DNA of 30,785 nt from Cyanobacteria bacterium OH_SFB_17 (lineage in GTDB: Bacteria; Cyanobacteriota; Vampirovibrionia; Gastranaerophilales; Gastranaerophilaceae). The notes below the pieces were generated by a model. The model was not told where the DNA came from. It worked only from the letters and a program-made list of their open reading frames with translations, and made no database searches. Shown piece by piece: positions 6,231 to 15,602 of the stretch (the stretch's first letter is position 1; the number at the start of each line of letters is the position of its first letter). The stretch is taken from positions 1-30,785 of the forward strand of contig JAEWYI010000074.1 of assembly GCA_023395735.1 (NCBI GenBank). Reading direction: 5' to 3'. The translations under genes were made by a program, and so were the position numbers.

Positions 6231-8521
6231 TCACACGTTTTGCTTGAGCAATCTATAGTCGTACCTTTTTTCAAAACTTTTTTGACCAACAAAGAACCGC
6301 ACTTTGGACAAATTTCGCCTGTAGGTTCATTCCAAATTACAAAATCGCAATCTGGATATTTGTTGCAGCCGTAAAAGAATTTTCCATATTTCGATTTGCG
6401 CTGAACAATTTCACCTTCGCAACCTTCTTTAGGGCATTTTACCCCTGTCGAAACAACAAAACGCTTTCTGTGATTACATTCTTCATTTGTACATTGATAA
6501 TATTTTCCGTAAGGTCCGATTTTTATAATCATATCAGAATTACATTTTTCACATTTTTCATCTGTAGTCTCAGGCTCTTGAACAGCTCCTTTTTCAGCAT
6601 TCAAAGGCATCATTGTCTTACATTCAGGATATCCCGAGCAGCCTAAGAATTGGCTTCCAAAACGGCTTGTTCTGACAACCATTGTTTTTCCACAATTTGG
6701 ACAAGTAACATCGCTTTCGATATTAATTTTTTCCATATTTTGTCTTGCGTTGTTAACAGTTTCAACAAAAGGAGTATAAAATTCTCTCAAAACCTCATTC
6801 CAAACAGCTTTTTGTTCTGCAACATCATCAAGCCTTGTTTCCATTTCTGCAGTGAATTTGTAGTTCATAACATCTTTAAAATGCTCAACAAGCTGTTTTG
6901 AAACAGTTTTACCCAACAGTGTCGGCGCAAGCGCCTTTTCAATTTTTTCAACATACCCTTTTGTCTGAATTTTTGTGATAATCGGCGCATAGGTAGACGG
7001 ACGACCGATTCCATATTCTTCCATTGCTTTGACTAAAGAAGCTTCAGAAAATCTTGGAGGAGGTTGTGTAAAGTGCTGTTTAGGGTTGACCTTTTTACAT
7101 TCCAAAACTTCACCTTTGGTAAAATCAGGAATAGATTTTTTTACAGTTTCATCCTCATCCTCTTCAGAATAAACCTTTAAAAATCCGTCGAAAAGAACCT
7201 TGCTTGAACCTACTTTGAGCGTATAGTCACCAGCTAAAATATCAACAGTTGTATTTGCAATTTTTGCGTTTGACATTTGAGAAGACATAAACCTTGCCCA
7301 AATAAGCTTGTATAATCTATATTGCTCACTTGTCAAATATTGTTTAATACTTTCCGGCGTTTTTTCAGGATAAGAAGGACGAATCGCTTCGTGCGCATCT
7401 TGAACGTTTTTCTTTCCTGATTTGACATAATTATTTGGCTCTTGCGGATAATAATTTTCGCCGTAATTATTTAGTATAAAATCTTTTGAAGCTTCAACAG
7501 CATCATCGGAAATCCTCACGGAATCGGTTCTCATATATGTTATTAAACCGACAGCGCCATCAGAGCCAAGCTCTATACCTTCATAAAGTTTTTGAGCGAC
7601 CTGCATTGTTTTTGAAACGCCATAACCCAATTTAGAACTCGCCTCTCTTTGCAAAGTGGAAGTTATAAAAGGAGCCGACGGTTTTCTTGTTGTTTCTCTG
7701 TTTGCAATTTTAGAAACTTCATATTTAGTTTTTTTATCCGCCAGAAAATCTACAATTTGTTGAGCTTCTTCTTGATTTTTTATCTCAATTTTTTTATCCT
7801 TAAATTTAGAAAGTTCAGCTTCAATAATGTTTCCATCTTTATCCAAGTCAACGGCAATTGACCAATATTCAACAGGAACAAAAGCTTCAATTTCTTCTTC
7901 ACGTTCACAAATCATTCTCAAAGCTACAGACTGAACTCGACCTGCAGAAAGGTGGTTGTTACGGAGTTTTTCCCACAAAACAGGACTGATTTTATATCCA
8001 ACAAGTCTGTCTAAGATTTGCCTCGTTTGCTGCGCCTTGACTCTGTCCATATCGATACTTCTTGAGTGCTCAACTGCGTATTTAACTGCCTTTGGGGTAA
8101 TTTCGTTAAACTCGATTCTTAATATTTTGCTGTCAGGTACATCCAAAACTTGACGCACATGCCACGCAATAGCTTCTCCCTCTCTATCAGGGTCGGAAGC
8201 TAGATAAATTTTATCTGATTTTTTTGCTAACTCGTTTAATTTTGTGACAACTTTTTTCTTGTCAGGAATCACAACAAAACTCGGTTCAAAATCGTTTTGA
8301 ACATCAAAACCTAAAACACTTTTAGGAAAATCTCTTATATGACCAAAACTAGCCTCTATTTGAAAGCTTTCACCAAGAATTTTTTTTATCGTTTTTGATT
8401 TTGCAGGTGACTCAACTATAACAAGGGCTCTTTCTTTTTTCCCTGTTTTTTTTGTTGCTTTCATCTTAATTTCTTCATTTTCGGCAGGTTTTTCTGATAT
8501 TTTCTTAGCTTTGGTTGCCAT
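6206..8521 (-). CDS. topA: DNA topoisomerase I
   Basis: This type IA topoisomerase relaxes negative supercoils through a 5'-phosphotyrosine intermediate. The 771-residue protein begins with about 28 Lys/Glu-rich residues. The TOPRIM domain follows (ALVIVESPAKSKTIKKIL; LASDPDREGEAIAWH, with the metal-binding DxDxE). The catalytic Tyr is in GLITYMRTDSVRIS. The C-terminal 160 residues hold four tetracysteine zinc-ribbon modules, starting at CPNCGKTM, CEKCNSDM, CPKEGCEGE and CPKCGSLL. The ribosome site GAGGGA is 11 bases from ATG. dprA lies two genes upstream in the same direction, a neighbourhood common in bacteria. Its own promoter (8558-8585) gives independent expression. Confidence 0.97.
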   Translation of the reverse strand: MATKAKKISEKPAENEEIKMKATKKTGKKERALVIVESPAKSKTIKKILGESFQIEASFGHIRDFPKSVLGFDVQNDFEPSFVVIPDKKKVVTKLNELAKKSDKIYLASDPDREGEAIAWHVRQVLDVPDSKILRIEFNEITPKAVKYAVEHSRSIDMDRVKAQQTRQILDRLVGYKISPVLWEKLRNNHLSAGRVQSVALRMICEREEEIEAFVPVEYWSIAVDLDKDGNIIEAELSKFKDKKIEIKNQEEAQQIVDFLADKKTKYEVSKIANRETTRKPSAPFITSTLQREASSKLGYGVSKTMQVAQKLYEGIELGSDGAVGLITYMRTDSVRISDDAVEASKDFILNNYGENYYPQEPNNYVKSGKKNVQDAHEAIRPSYPEKTPESIKQYLTSEQYRLYKLIWARFMSSQMSNAKIANTTVDILAGDYTLKVGSSKVLFDGFLKVYSEEDEDETVKKSIPDFTKGEVLECKKVNPKQHFTQPPPRFSEASLVKAMEEYGIGRPSTYAPIITKIQTKGYVEKIEKALAPTLLGKTVSKQLVEHFKDVMNYKFTAEMETRLDDVAEQKAVWNEVLREFYTPFVETVNNARQNMEKINIESDVTCPNCGKTMVVRTSRFGSQFLGCSGYPECKTMMPLNAEKGAVQEPETTDEKCEKCNSDMIIKIGPYGKYYQCTNEECNHRKRFVVSTGVKCPKEGCEGEIVQRKSKYGKFFYGCNKYPDCDFVIWNEPTGEICPKCGSLLVKKVLKKGTTIDCSSKTCDYSKPFEE

Positions 8522-8557
8522 TTTTTTAAAAGTCCCTCAATATTTACGTGCTTACTG

Positions 8558-8585
8558 ATTATAACATACAAAATATTTTCTGCAA
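8558..8585 (-). promoter_or_regulatory. Promoter of topA with extended -10
   Basis: On the minus strand, TTGCAG (8580-8585), a 16-bp spacer and TATAAT (8558-8563) lie 36 bp upstream of topA. TGT before the -10 box makes the extended TGnTATAAT form. The rest of 8586-8652 shows nothing. Confidence 0.75.
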
Positions 8586-8652
8586 GGGAAAGGTTAAATG
8601 GAAGTTCAAAAGCTTTGCAAACTTAGAGCTTTATAAAATCATATTTGCCTTT

Positions 8653-8982
8653 TTATTTTACAAGCCTTCTACCGTCTAAATATTCCTTTACTCCTACATT
8701 TTTAATTGAGTCAATAACAGCCTGCGTTCTTAACTTATCTAATGTATCTGCAAGCATTTTAGACACATGTATAGGTTTATTATTAGATACACTATCAGCA
8801 AAATGTCTTATTTTTTTTGTTGCAGGTGGATTCATATATTCGGTCAATTGATTTTCTTGTTCGAGTATTCTCATCTTCGCATCTCGCTTGGAATACCACG
8901 ATGATATACCAACACCAACGGCAATGGCTCCGTACATAGCACCTGCTGTTATTACCATCTTGAATGGTTTTGAAATTTTCAT
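8653..8982 (-). CDS. Small membrane-anchored hypothetical protein (109 aa)
   Basis: I do not recognise this family. The N-terminal 30 residues (KPFKMVITAGAMYGAIAVGV and onward) form a short basic stretch followed by a hydrophobic, Gly/Ala-rich helix, so the protein is probably anchored by its N-terminus. No lipobox or clear cleavage site is seen. The remaining 80 residues are charged and helical, with several Lys/Asp/Arg clusters and no cysteine. The ATG at 8982 is preceded by CGAGGGATAA, a strong ribosome site, which supports a real gene. It lies between dprA (65 bp upstream) and topA (131 bp downstream) in the same direction. Confidence 0.7.
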   Translation of the reverse strand: MKISKPFKMVITAGAMYGAIAVGVGISSWYSKRDAKMRILEQENQLTEYMNPPATKKIRHFADSVSNNKPIHVSKMLADTLDKLRTQAVIDSIKNVGVKEYLDGRRLVK

Positions 8983-9047
8983 TTATCCCTCGTTTCTAAT
9001 TTTAATACTTTCATATAAAAACTGTAAATATTTTTTTGCTATAAAAA

Positions 9048-10142
9048 TTATAAATTTCTTTTATATTTTTCGCCTTCAATTTGTTTTATAACTCCTGAAA
9101 GCTCCAAATTTGTCAACGCAACAAGAAGATTATCTGAACCAATTGCAGTTTCGGAGCTGATAGCATCGAAACCTTTTGGCTCAATTTCTATCGATTTTAA
9201 AATTTTCTCCTCTTCCTCGCTGAAAAGCTCCAAGTCTATTTTCAACTGCTTATCCGGTTTTATTTCCCAATCAAGAGCTGACAAAATATCTTCTGCCTCT
9301 GTCACCATAGTGGCGCCTTGCTTTAATAACTTGTAAATTCCCTCTGTATTTGGATTAGACACAAGCCCTGGAATACACATCAGCTCACGCCCCTGCTCCA
9401 ATGTAAGATTGGCAGTAATCAAAGCTCCGCTCTTAATTGCAGCCTCTGCAACTAGAGTTCCGTATGAAATTCCTGATACAATCCTGTTTCTTTGAGGAAA
9501 TCTAAACTGAAGCGGCTGAAAAGTCGGAAAATATTCTGTTAAAATAGCACCGCCACCATCTTCAATTTTTTTGTACAATTCGCGATTTGCTGTTGGATAA
9601 ACAAAGTCAAAACCGCTTGCAATGACCCCTATAGTCTTTACGTTATTGTTAATTGCAGCCGTATGAGCCGTTGTATCAATCCCTGATGCCAAACCTGAAA
9701 CTATACAAATATCAGTATTTCTCAACTCAGAAATTATTTTTGTTAAAACATCTTTAGACGCAGTACTCGAACGTCTTGAACCAACAACGGCAAGCGTTTT
9801 ATCCAAATTACAAGAGCTTAAATCACCTTTAATATACAAAACCATCGGCGGATCTGAAATATTTTTCAACATTCTTGGATATTTTTCATCTTCAAACGTT
9901 AAAAAAGAAATTCCGCGGCGCAAAACCTCATCCAAAACTTTATCCGGATTAACATTTTTACGCTGTTCAATAAAAGTTTGCGCTTTTTTAATATTTAGCC
10001 CGTCTATTTGAGATAAATCTGAGAGCGATGAGCTAAAAGCAACTTCAATATCGCCAAAATAATTATACAACCGCTGAACAAAATTGCTGTCCAATTGCTC
10101 AATCGAAGAAAACGCTATCCAAAATTTATCTTTTACATTCAT
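9048..10142 (-). CDS. dprA: DNA processing protein DprA (Smf)
   Basis: DprA binds incoming single-stranded DNA during natural transformation and loads RecA. The 364-residue protein has an N-terminal helix-hairpin/SAM-like region (about 1-70), then the Rossmann-like DprA core with LAVVGSRRSS, IVSGLASGIDTTAH, FRFPQRNRIVSG and GALITANLTLEQGRE. A C-terminal winged helix of about 60 residues ends the protein. All core signature blocks are intact. The ribosome site GGTGAGAT precedes ATG. It lies 14 bp after the TPR gene and is probably cotranscribed with it. No other competence genes are in the window, but the pilin-like proteins could belong to an uptake apparatus. Confidence 0.95.
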   Translation of the reverse strand: MNVKDKFWIAFSSIEQLDSNFVQRLYNYFGDIEVAFSSSLSDLSQIDGLNIKKAQTFIEQRKNVNPDKVLDEVLRRGISFLTFEDEKYPRMLKNISDPPMVLYIKGDLSSCNLDKTLAVVGSRRSSTASKDVLTKIISELRNTDICIVSGLASGIDTTAHTAAINNNVKTIGVIASGFDFVYPTANRELYKKIEDGGGAILTEYFPTFQPLQFRFPQRNRIVSGISYGTLVAEAAIKSGALITANLTLEQGRELMCIPGLVSNPNTEGIYKLLKQGATMVTEAEDILSALDWEIKPDKQLKIDLELFSEEEEKILKSIEIEPKGFDAISSETAIGSDNLLVALTNLELSGVIKQIEGEKYKRNL

Positions 10143-10156
10143 ATCTCACCCGATAA

Positions 10157-10930
10157 TTATTTTTTTAAGTTTGATTTAATTCTTTCAATCGTATCTTTAA
10201 CCGATTCAACTTCTTCCTCAGGAAGATCAAATTTCAAATAATCTTCAAAATATTCTATCGCATCTTCAAAATCGTTTCTTGCTAAAAACAGCACGGCAGC
10301 TTTTTTATATGCAGGATAAAACTTGTCATTGACTGCTATAGAACGCAAATGAGCAGACAAAGCTTTGTCTATTTCATCATTAGCCTCATACGCCTGCCCA
10401 AGATAAAAATAAACCCATTCGTTATTATCTTTAAACGCAAGAACATTTTCGAAATTATCGATTGCCAAATCATAATTTCCAAGCTCAAAATAAATTCTTC
10501 CCATATCATAAAAGGCATCATAATTTTCTGGTTGCGCCTCAAGAATTTTATCAAGCTCATCAATCGCCAAATCCAACCTTGCATCTTCCATATAAACCCT
10601 TGCAAGATAATGCTTCAATACCATATTTTCAGGAATCTCTGCCACTCCCATCTGTAGCAAATCAACAGCGTTTGCATAGTTTTTTTGTCTGAAATAAACA
10701 TCTGAAAGATTTATATAAACCTCCGCCAAACTTGGGTTCAACCCCAATGCCTTTAGGAAAAACTTTTCTGCCTGTTCATAATCGCCTATCTGATAATAGC
10801 AAAGAGCCAAATTATTATAAAGCTCTGGGCTTTTAACCTCAACTTCCAAAATCTCGCTGAAAGCATCTATTGCCTTTGCCCATTCTTGATTTTTAAACAA
10901 TTCGAGTGCATTTTTTATTTTGTTTTCCAT
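10157..10930 (-). CDS. Tetratricopeptide repeat protein
   Basis: This 257-residue protein is almost entirely TPR helices. At least six 34-residue units are visible, with the usual A/Y/A pattern, for example ELYNNLALCYYQIGDYEQAE, AEVYINLSDVYFRQKNYANA, YDAFYDMGRIYFELGNYDLA and EWVYFYLGQAYEANDEIDKA. It has no signal peptide, so it probably works in the cytoplasm as a protein-binding scaffold. The partner is unknown. The ribosome site AAGGAG is separated from ATG by a perfect palindrome, AGCACGTGCT (10935-10944), which could fold and affect initiation. It lies between lptA-like (60 bp upstream) and dprA (14 bp downstream), all leftward. Confidence 0.85.
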   Translation of the reverse strand: MENKIKNALELFKNQEWAKAIDAFSEILEVEVKSPELYNNLALCYYQIGDYEQAEKFFLKALGLNPSLAEVYINLSDVYFRQKNYANAVDLLQMGVAEIPENMVLKHYLARVYMEDARLDLAIDELDKILEAQPENYDAFYDMGRIYFELGNYDLAIDNFENVLAFKDNNEWVYFYLGQAYEANDEIDKALSAHLRSIAVNDKFYPAYKKAAVLFLARNDFEDAIEYFEDYLKFDLPEEEVESVKDTIERIKSNLKK

Positions 10931-10990
10931 TTAAAGCACGTGCTCCTTTTCCTCACCGATTATTTTATTTCAGTATTCTGATTAACAGAC

Positions 10991-11962
10991 TTAAAACAAG
11001 CTGTCGTCTTTATCTTGAGTTTTGTTTATATCTCTAATTACAGTTTTTGTATTTCCTTCTGCAAAGAAATTTTTAGGTTTTAAAACAATCTTAATTTTAT
11101 CTGCAAAAATTGTTTTTATATCCTGAGTGATGCTTGAGCGGCCTGTAAAGTATATTTCATTAGGCTTGTTAGTCTTTTTATCAGGGAAAAACGTAACTTT
11201 TGGACCTTGCGCATAATAATCCTTAAACCAAATTTTAACATTTCCGCTTCCTAAAAACGTGTTATTTTTTCTGTCATATTGCTGATAATTCGCTTTTAAT
11301 GTCAATTTGGACCCATCATCTAAAATTGCGTTAGAAGTTGTATTCCCTATAGAAACAAGCTCTTCTGTAATCGGGCTGTATATGAAATGATCAGCAGAAG
11401 CACTGTTTTTTTCTTGTTTCAATCTTGCATTCCCAATCAAATCTATTCTTTGAAGGTCTCCACCTTTGTTAGTCTTGATTATAGCTTTGCTTGAATATGT
11501 TTCAAGTTCTTTGTAATGAATAATAACATTACCATTCGCTTTCATAACATTCACTTTTGTATCGTATTCTTGTTCATCTGCTGTAATAATTACCACAGGC
11601 TCTTTTCCGTCAAAAACAGTCGTTTGCGTATCGCCTTGAGCTGTTACAACTTTATTTATTAGAGAAACTTTTAAGATATTAGCCTTAACTTCTCTTTTTT
11701 TGCTGCCTTTTATCTCATAAGCATAAGGTTTTTCATAAAACGTTGCAGTATCAAGCTTGTTGTCTTTTGTTACAGTAACGTCAGCCTTGTCGCCTACAAC
11801 ATTGACATCATCGATAGAAACATGAACGTCTCCCTGTACGTTAATTTTATTATCTTTTTCTGAATAAGTTTGTGTTTTTGATTGAATAACGAGGTCAGAA
11901 GCCATAGCCGATAGACCTATACAAAAGCTTATTAGAGTTATTAGCGTTAATACCTTTTTCAT
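10991..11962 (-). CDS. lptA: LptA/OstA-like periplasmic LPS transport protein
   Basis: This 323-residue protein starts with a Sec signal peptide (KKVLTLITLISFCIGLSAMA, cleavage near ASA or MAS) and is then rich in short beta strands of the OstA type: DNKINVQGDVHVSIDD, ADEQEYDTKVNVMKANGNV, DRKNNTFLGSGNVKI. That repeat pattern builds the beta-jellyroll of LptA and the LptD N-terminal domain, which shield lipid A across the periplasm. It is about twice the length of E. coli LptA, so it probably contains two jellyroll units. ATG overlaps the stop of the LptC-like gene in an ATGA, with AAAGGAG just upstream, implying translational coupling. The symbol is by family; a strict LptA orthologue is likely but unproven. 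Confidence 0.8.
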   Translation of the reverse strand: MKKVLTLITLISFCIGLSAMASDLVIQSKTQTYSEKDNKINVQGDVHVSIDDVNVVGDKADVTVTKDNKLDTATFYEKPYAYEIKGSKKREVKANILKVSLINKVVTAQGDTQTTVFDGKEPVVIITADEQEYDTKVNVMKANGNVIIHYKELETYSSKAIIKTNKGGDLQRIDLIGNARLKQEKNSASADHFIYSPITEELVSIGNTTSNAILDDGSKLTLKANYQQYDRKNNTFLGSGNVKIWFKDYYAQGPKVTFFPDKKTNKPNEIYFTGRSSITQDIKTIFADKIKIVLKPKNFFAEGNTKTVIRDINKTQDKDDSLF

Positions 11963-12546
11963 TTTTTCTCCTTTAAGTCATAGAGTTTGGTGACTGTTTT
12001 ACCGACAATTTTAAACTTCGCATAATCAGGCGATATTATTGCCTTTTCTGCTGTTGAAATAAGTTCGTTGTCGCGGTTAATTTTAATTCGCCCTTGGGCT
12101 ACAATATCCTTGTCGCTTCCGGACCAAGTCAGCCTGTCACAATAAAGCGAAGTTCCGTCTTTGATTACAATGTGAGTATCATTATACAGAATAATCTGTT
12201 TTTTGACCTCGTTATAAGTTCCCTTAGATGATTCAAAACTCATTGAAACTTTGTTGTCACTATAAAAATTACCTGTAACATTTTCTAAAATAGCAACCTT
12301 TGTGTCGCTGTTATAATACCCTTTTTCCCCGTAAATTTCCCAGTATTTTTTATCGTGCTTTGTTTCAGTAAGAATGATACTTGAAATATCAAGCTCTTGA
12401 CGGTTTTCAGTGCCAACTAATTGGTCTCTATTGAAATTTCTTGTTATAACTCCTGCAGAAATAAAGGCCCAAGCCAAAACGCCCACTAGCAAAGTTAAAA
12501 CTATTATATAAATTAATTTTTTTCTGGTTATTTTCTTAAAATCCAT
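11959..12546 (-). CDS. lptC: LptC-like LPS export protein
   Basis: This 195-residue protein has one N-terminal membrane helix (about residues 12-32, IYIIVLTLLVGVLAWAFISA) and a periplasmic beta-rich domain with LptC features: a WEIYGEKGYYNSDTKVAILENV strand pair and KGTYNEVKKQIILYNDTHI. LptC joins the LptBFG extractor to the periplasmic LptA bridge. Length and topology match the family (E. coli 191 residues). It is the first gene of the leftward lptC-lptA block and overlaps the next gene by four bases. It is divergent to polA across about 110 bp, in which no convincing promoter for lptC was found. Sequence conservation in this family is low, so the call rests on topology and the lptA neighbour. 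Confidence 0.78.
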   Translation of the reverse strand: MDFKKITRKKLIYIIVLTLLVGVLAWAFISAGVITRNFNRDQLVGTENRQELDISSIILTETKHDKKYWEIYGEKGYYNSDTKVAILENVTGNFYSDNKVSMSFESSKGTYNEVKKQIILYNDTHIVIKDGTSLYCDRLTWSGSDKDIVAQGRIKINRDNELISTAEKAIISPDYAKFKIVGKTVTKLYDLKEKK

Positions 12547-12656
12547 GTCTTTTATTTTATCATAAATGAAGCAAATAAGTAATAATCATTTACGTAAGTT
12601 AAAAAATTGAGGTAAATTTTTCTGTTTTGTTGTAAAATCTATATGAGGGGTGGGGT

Positions 12657-15596
12657 ATGACAGAGACAAAAACTTTAATTTTAATAGACGGACACGCGCT
12701 TGCTTTCAGGCAATTTTTTGCGCTTGAAAGAACAGGAATGAAAACAACCGACAACCAACCGACTTGGGCTGTTTTTGGTTTTTTTAAAGCTGTTTTTGAT
12801 ATGCTAAAAAGCCAAGACCTCAAACCCGACGCTATTACAGTAGCATTTGATGTCGGAAGACAAACCTTCCGTGTGGAAAAATATGACCAATACAAAGCCA
12901 ACCGAGAAACTATGCCTGATACCTTAAGAAGCCAAATGGGACTTATTTTTGAGGGACTGAAAGCTTTTAACATCCCGATTTATACAAAAGAAGGATTTGA
13001 AGCCGATGATGTTATCGGGACGATTTGCGAAAAAGCAAAAAACCTCGGGCACAAAACGCTTATTCTGACAGGAGACCAAGATTCTTTTCAACTCATTGAC
13101 AAAGAAGGTTTTGTCAAAGTGCTTATCCCTTCAAAAGGTGAGCTGATTGAATACAACTGGGATAAAGTTTATGAAAAACTTGGGGTTTGGCCTAATCAAG
13201 TTATTGACTACAAAGGGCTTAGAGGCGATACTTCAGACAATATTCCAGGAATTAGAGGAATCGGAGAAAAAACCGCACAAAAACTTTTATCCAGATATCC
13301 GAATATGGAAGAAATGTTTGCACACTGTCAAGAAATTCCGGAAAATGCAATCAGACAAAAGATTTGTGACGGAAAAGAAATTGGAATGCTTAGCAAAGAA
13401 CTTGCAACAATCGTAAAAGACGTAGATATAAATTTCGATTTCGAAAAAACCCACATTGAGCTTCCGGACGTAAACGAAGTTACTGCATTTTTGCAAAAAA
13501 TGCAATTTTACAGCTTTATCAGAAACATAGATTCTATTTTAGGAAGCTTTGACAAAGAAAAAGCTTTAGCTTTAAAAAATCAATCGAAAACCGTTGAAAA
13601 GAATACAGAAATTCAAAAACTCGACGAATCTCAACCTGCTACCGTAACGGCAGAAGTCACAAGAACACCTTCTTGTCAAATGCAGCTTGGTCTTTTTGCT
13701 CAGGAAGTAAAAAATATTATCAACCGAGAAAACGACGTCTTTGAAGCAAAAGCAATTGTAACTAAAGAAGAATTAAAAAAACTTTGTGATGATTTGAAAA
13801 CGGCATCGCTGTTTTCACTCGACACGGAAACAACATCCGTAAACATTCAAGAAGCAGAGCTTGTAGGGATTTCTGTCGCATTTGAAAATAAATGCACCCT
13901 CTCCCCCAACCCCTCTCCCATAAATGGAGAGGGGAGCACAGCTTCTTGTAAGATTGAAACATTCTACATTCCAATCTCACATCAATACGGTGATCAATTA
14001 GAATTAAATGATGTAATTGAAGCCTTAAAACCAGTTTTAGAAGACGAAAATCTAAAAAAGACGCTGCAAAATGCAAAATTTGACTACAATATTCTGCAAA
14101 ATTATGGAGTAAAGATAAAAGGAATAGTCTTTGACACAATGCTTGCAAGCTACATCAAAGATCCGACAAGAAAGCACGGGCTTAAAACCCAGTCACTTGA
14201 ACACCTTAACCACGTTATGCAAGAGATTACAGAGCTCATCGGAAGCGGCAAAAATCAAATGAGTATGGAATGTGTTTCTGTAGAAGATGCAACCTATTAC
14301 GCCTGCGACGATGCTTATGCAACCCTTGCTCTAACCAGATTCTGGGAAAAAAATCTCGACGAAAAAGAACTGAAACTCTTAAAAGAAGTTGAGGTTCCGC
14401 TTGCGCTAGTTCTCGCTCAAATGGAATATGACGGTGTTTCTATCGATGTAGATTATCTAAAAACGTTGACAGAAGAATTTAACAAACAAATCGCCGAACT
14501 TGAAGAAAAAATATTTGAACTTTCAGGAATACCATTCAACGTAAACTCCCCAAAACAAGTCGGAGAAATTTTGTTTGAAAGGCTTCAAATTCCTATGAAG
14601 AAAAAACGCGGAAAAGCAAATTATTCAACGGGTGCAGAAATTTTAGAAGAGCTTGCTTCAGAACATAAAATTTGTGAATACCTGCTTCAACACAGAAAAT
14701 ATTCCAAACTAAAATCAACATACACAGATGCACTTCCACAGCTTATCAGCAGAAAGGATGAAAGAATCCACACAAGTTACAACCAAACAGTAACAACGAC
14801 CGGAAGACTTTCTTCATCCAACCCGAATTTACAAAATATTCCAATCAGAACAAAAGAAGGAAACCAGATCAGACAAGCGTTTGTCGCATCTGACAGAGAA
14901 AACGGCTGTCTTTTATCCGCCGACTATTCTCAAATCGAATTAAGACTTCTCGCACACGTTTCAAGAGACGACAGCTTAATTGAAGCTTTTTGCTCAGGCG
15001 AAGATATTCACACAAAAACGGCCGCAAATGTTTTTGAAGTACCTATCGATGGTGTTACAAAAGATATGCGGTACAAAGCAAAAGCTGTGAATTTTGGAAT
15101 CATCTATGGACAAAGCAAATACGGACTTGCAAAAGCTCTAAATATAGCTCCTTTTGCGGCAGAAATGTTTATCGAAAAATATTTTGCGACCTACCCTAAA
15201 GTTAGGGAATATATGCAAAGTACAATCCAATTTGCGCATCAACACGGTTATGTAGAAACCATTTTCGGCAGAAAAAGATATCTGCTAAACGACCTTGCTA
15301 GTCCAAATCACGCAATCAGAGAAGCTGCCGAGCGCGCTGCTATCAACCAACCTTTACAAGGAACCGCAGCAGATTTAATCAAAATGGCGATGATAGAACT
15401 TGACAAAAAATTAAAAGAAAATAAACTTAAAACAAAAATGATTATGCAAGTTCACGATGAATTGATTCTCGATGTCGCAAACGGTGAATTTGATATTGTC
15501 AAAGACCTTACGCTTGAAGCAATGGAGCTGAATCAACCACTTTTAATTCCGCTTCTTGTTGATATAAACTACGGAACATCTTGGCTGGAGAAATAA
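12657..15596 (+). CDS. polA: DNA polymerase I with in-frame palindromic insertion
   Basis: Pol I fills gaps and removes RNA primers. The 979-residue protein has a 5' nuclease domain (about 1-300, LILIDGHALAFRQFF; EADDVIG), a 3'-5' exonuclease domain (about 370-580) and a polymerase domain. Proofreading residues look intact: D389/E391 in LDTETTS, the Asp of NAKFDYNILQNYG, and YACDDAYATL. Polymerase motifs A (DYSQIELR, D756), B (KAVNFGIIYG) and C (VHDE, D934) are present. Odd: compared with E. coli Pol I, residues 413 to about 431 are an extra loop between AFENK and ETFYIPI, encoded by a C-rich palindromic element. The ribosome site is GAGGGGTGGGG. A secreted-protein gene follows six bases after the stop. 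Confidence 0.97.
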   Translation: MTETKTLILIDGHALAFRQFFALERTGMKTTDNQPTWAVFGFFKAVFDMLKSQDLKPDAITVAFDVGRQTFRVEKYDQYKANRETMPDTLRSQMGLIFEGLKAFNIPIYTKEGFEADDVIGTICEKAKNLGHKTLILTGDQDSFQLIDKEGFVKVLIPSKGELIEYNWDKVYEKLGVWPNQVIDYKGLRGDTSDNIPGIRGIGEKTAQKLLSRYPNMEEMFAHCQEIPENAIRQKICDGKEIGMLSKELATIVKDVDINFDFEKTHIELPDVNEVTAFLQKMQFYSFIRNIDSILGSFDKEKALALKNQSKTVEKNTEIQKLDESQPATVTAEVTRTPSCQMQLGLFAQEVKNIINRENDVFEAKAIVTKEELKKLCDDLKTASLFSLDTETTSVNIQEAELVGISVAFENKCTLSPNPSPINGEGSTASCKIETFYIPISHQYGDQLELNDVIEALKPVLEDENLKKTLQNAKFDYNILQNYGVKIKGIVFDTMLASYIKDPTRKHGLKTQSLEHLNHVMQEITELIGSGKNQMSMECVSVEDATYYACDDAYATLALTRFWEKNLDEKELKLLKEVEVPLALVLAQMEYDGVSIDVDYLKTLTEEFNKQIAELEEKIFELSGIPFNVNSPKQVGEILFERLQIPMKKKRGKANYSTGAEILEELASEHKICEYLLQHRKYSKLKSTYTDALPQLISRKDERIHTSYNQTVTTTGRLSSSNPNLQNIPIRTKEGNQIRQAFVASDRENGCLLSADYSQIELRLLAHVSRDDSLIEAFCSGEDIHTKTAANVFEVPIDGVTKDMRYKAKAVNFGIIYGQSKYGLAKALNIAPFAAEMFIEKYFATYPKVREYMQSTIQFAHQHGYVETIFGRKRYLLNDLASPNHAIREAAERAAINQPLQGTAADLIKMAMIELDKKLKENKLKTKMIMQVHDELILDVANGEFDIVKDLTLEAMELNQPLLIPLLVDINYGTSWLEK
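13897..13934 (+). repeat. C-rich palindromic element inside polA
   Basis: A CCCTCTCCCCC box is followed by AA and a perfect 9-bp hairpin, CCCCTCTCC / GGAGAGGGG (13910-13918 and 13926-13934, 7-base loop). It is far more GC-rich than the gene around it and is translated in frame (LSPNPSPINGEG). A second copy, in the same sense relative to its gene, lies in trmFO at 30326-30361. Confidence 0.85.
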
Positions 15597-15602
15597 AAAA
15601 TA

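Noticed and set aside
7956..8153. Plus-strand open frames opposite topA
   Set aside because: They lie antisense to the conserved TOPRIM-to-active-site region; topA accounts for the sequence.
13762..14148. Minus-strand open frame of 128 codons across polA
   Set aside because: It is antisense to well-conserved polA codons and has no family features; it is a by-product of the polA reading frame.
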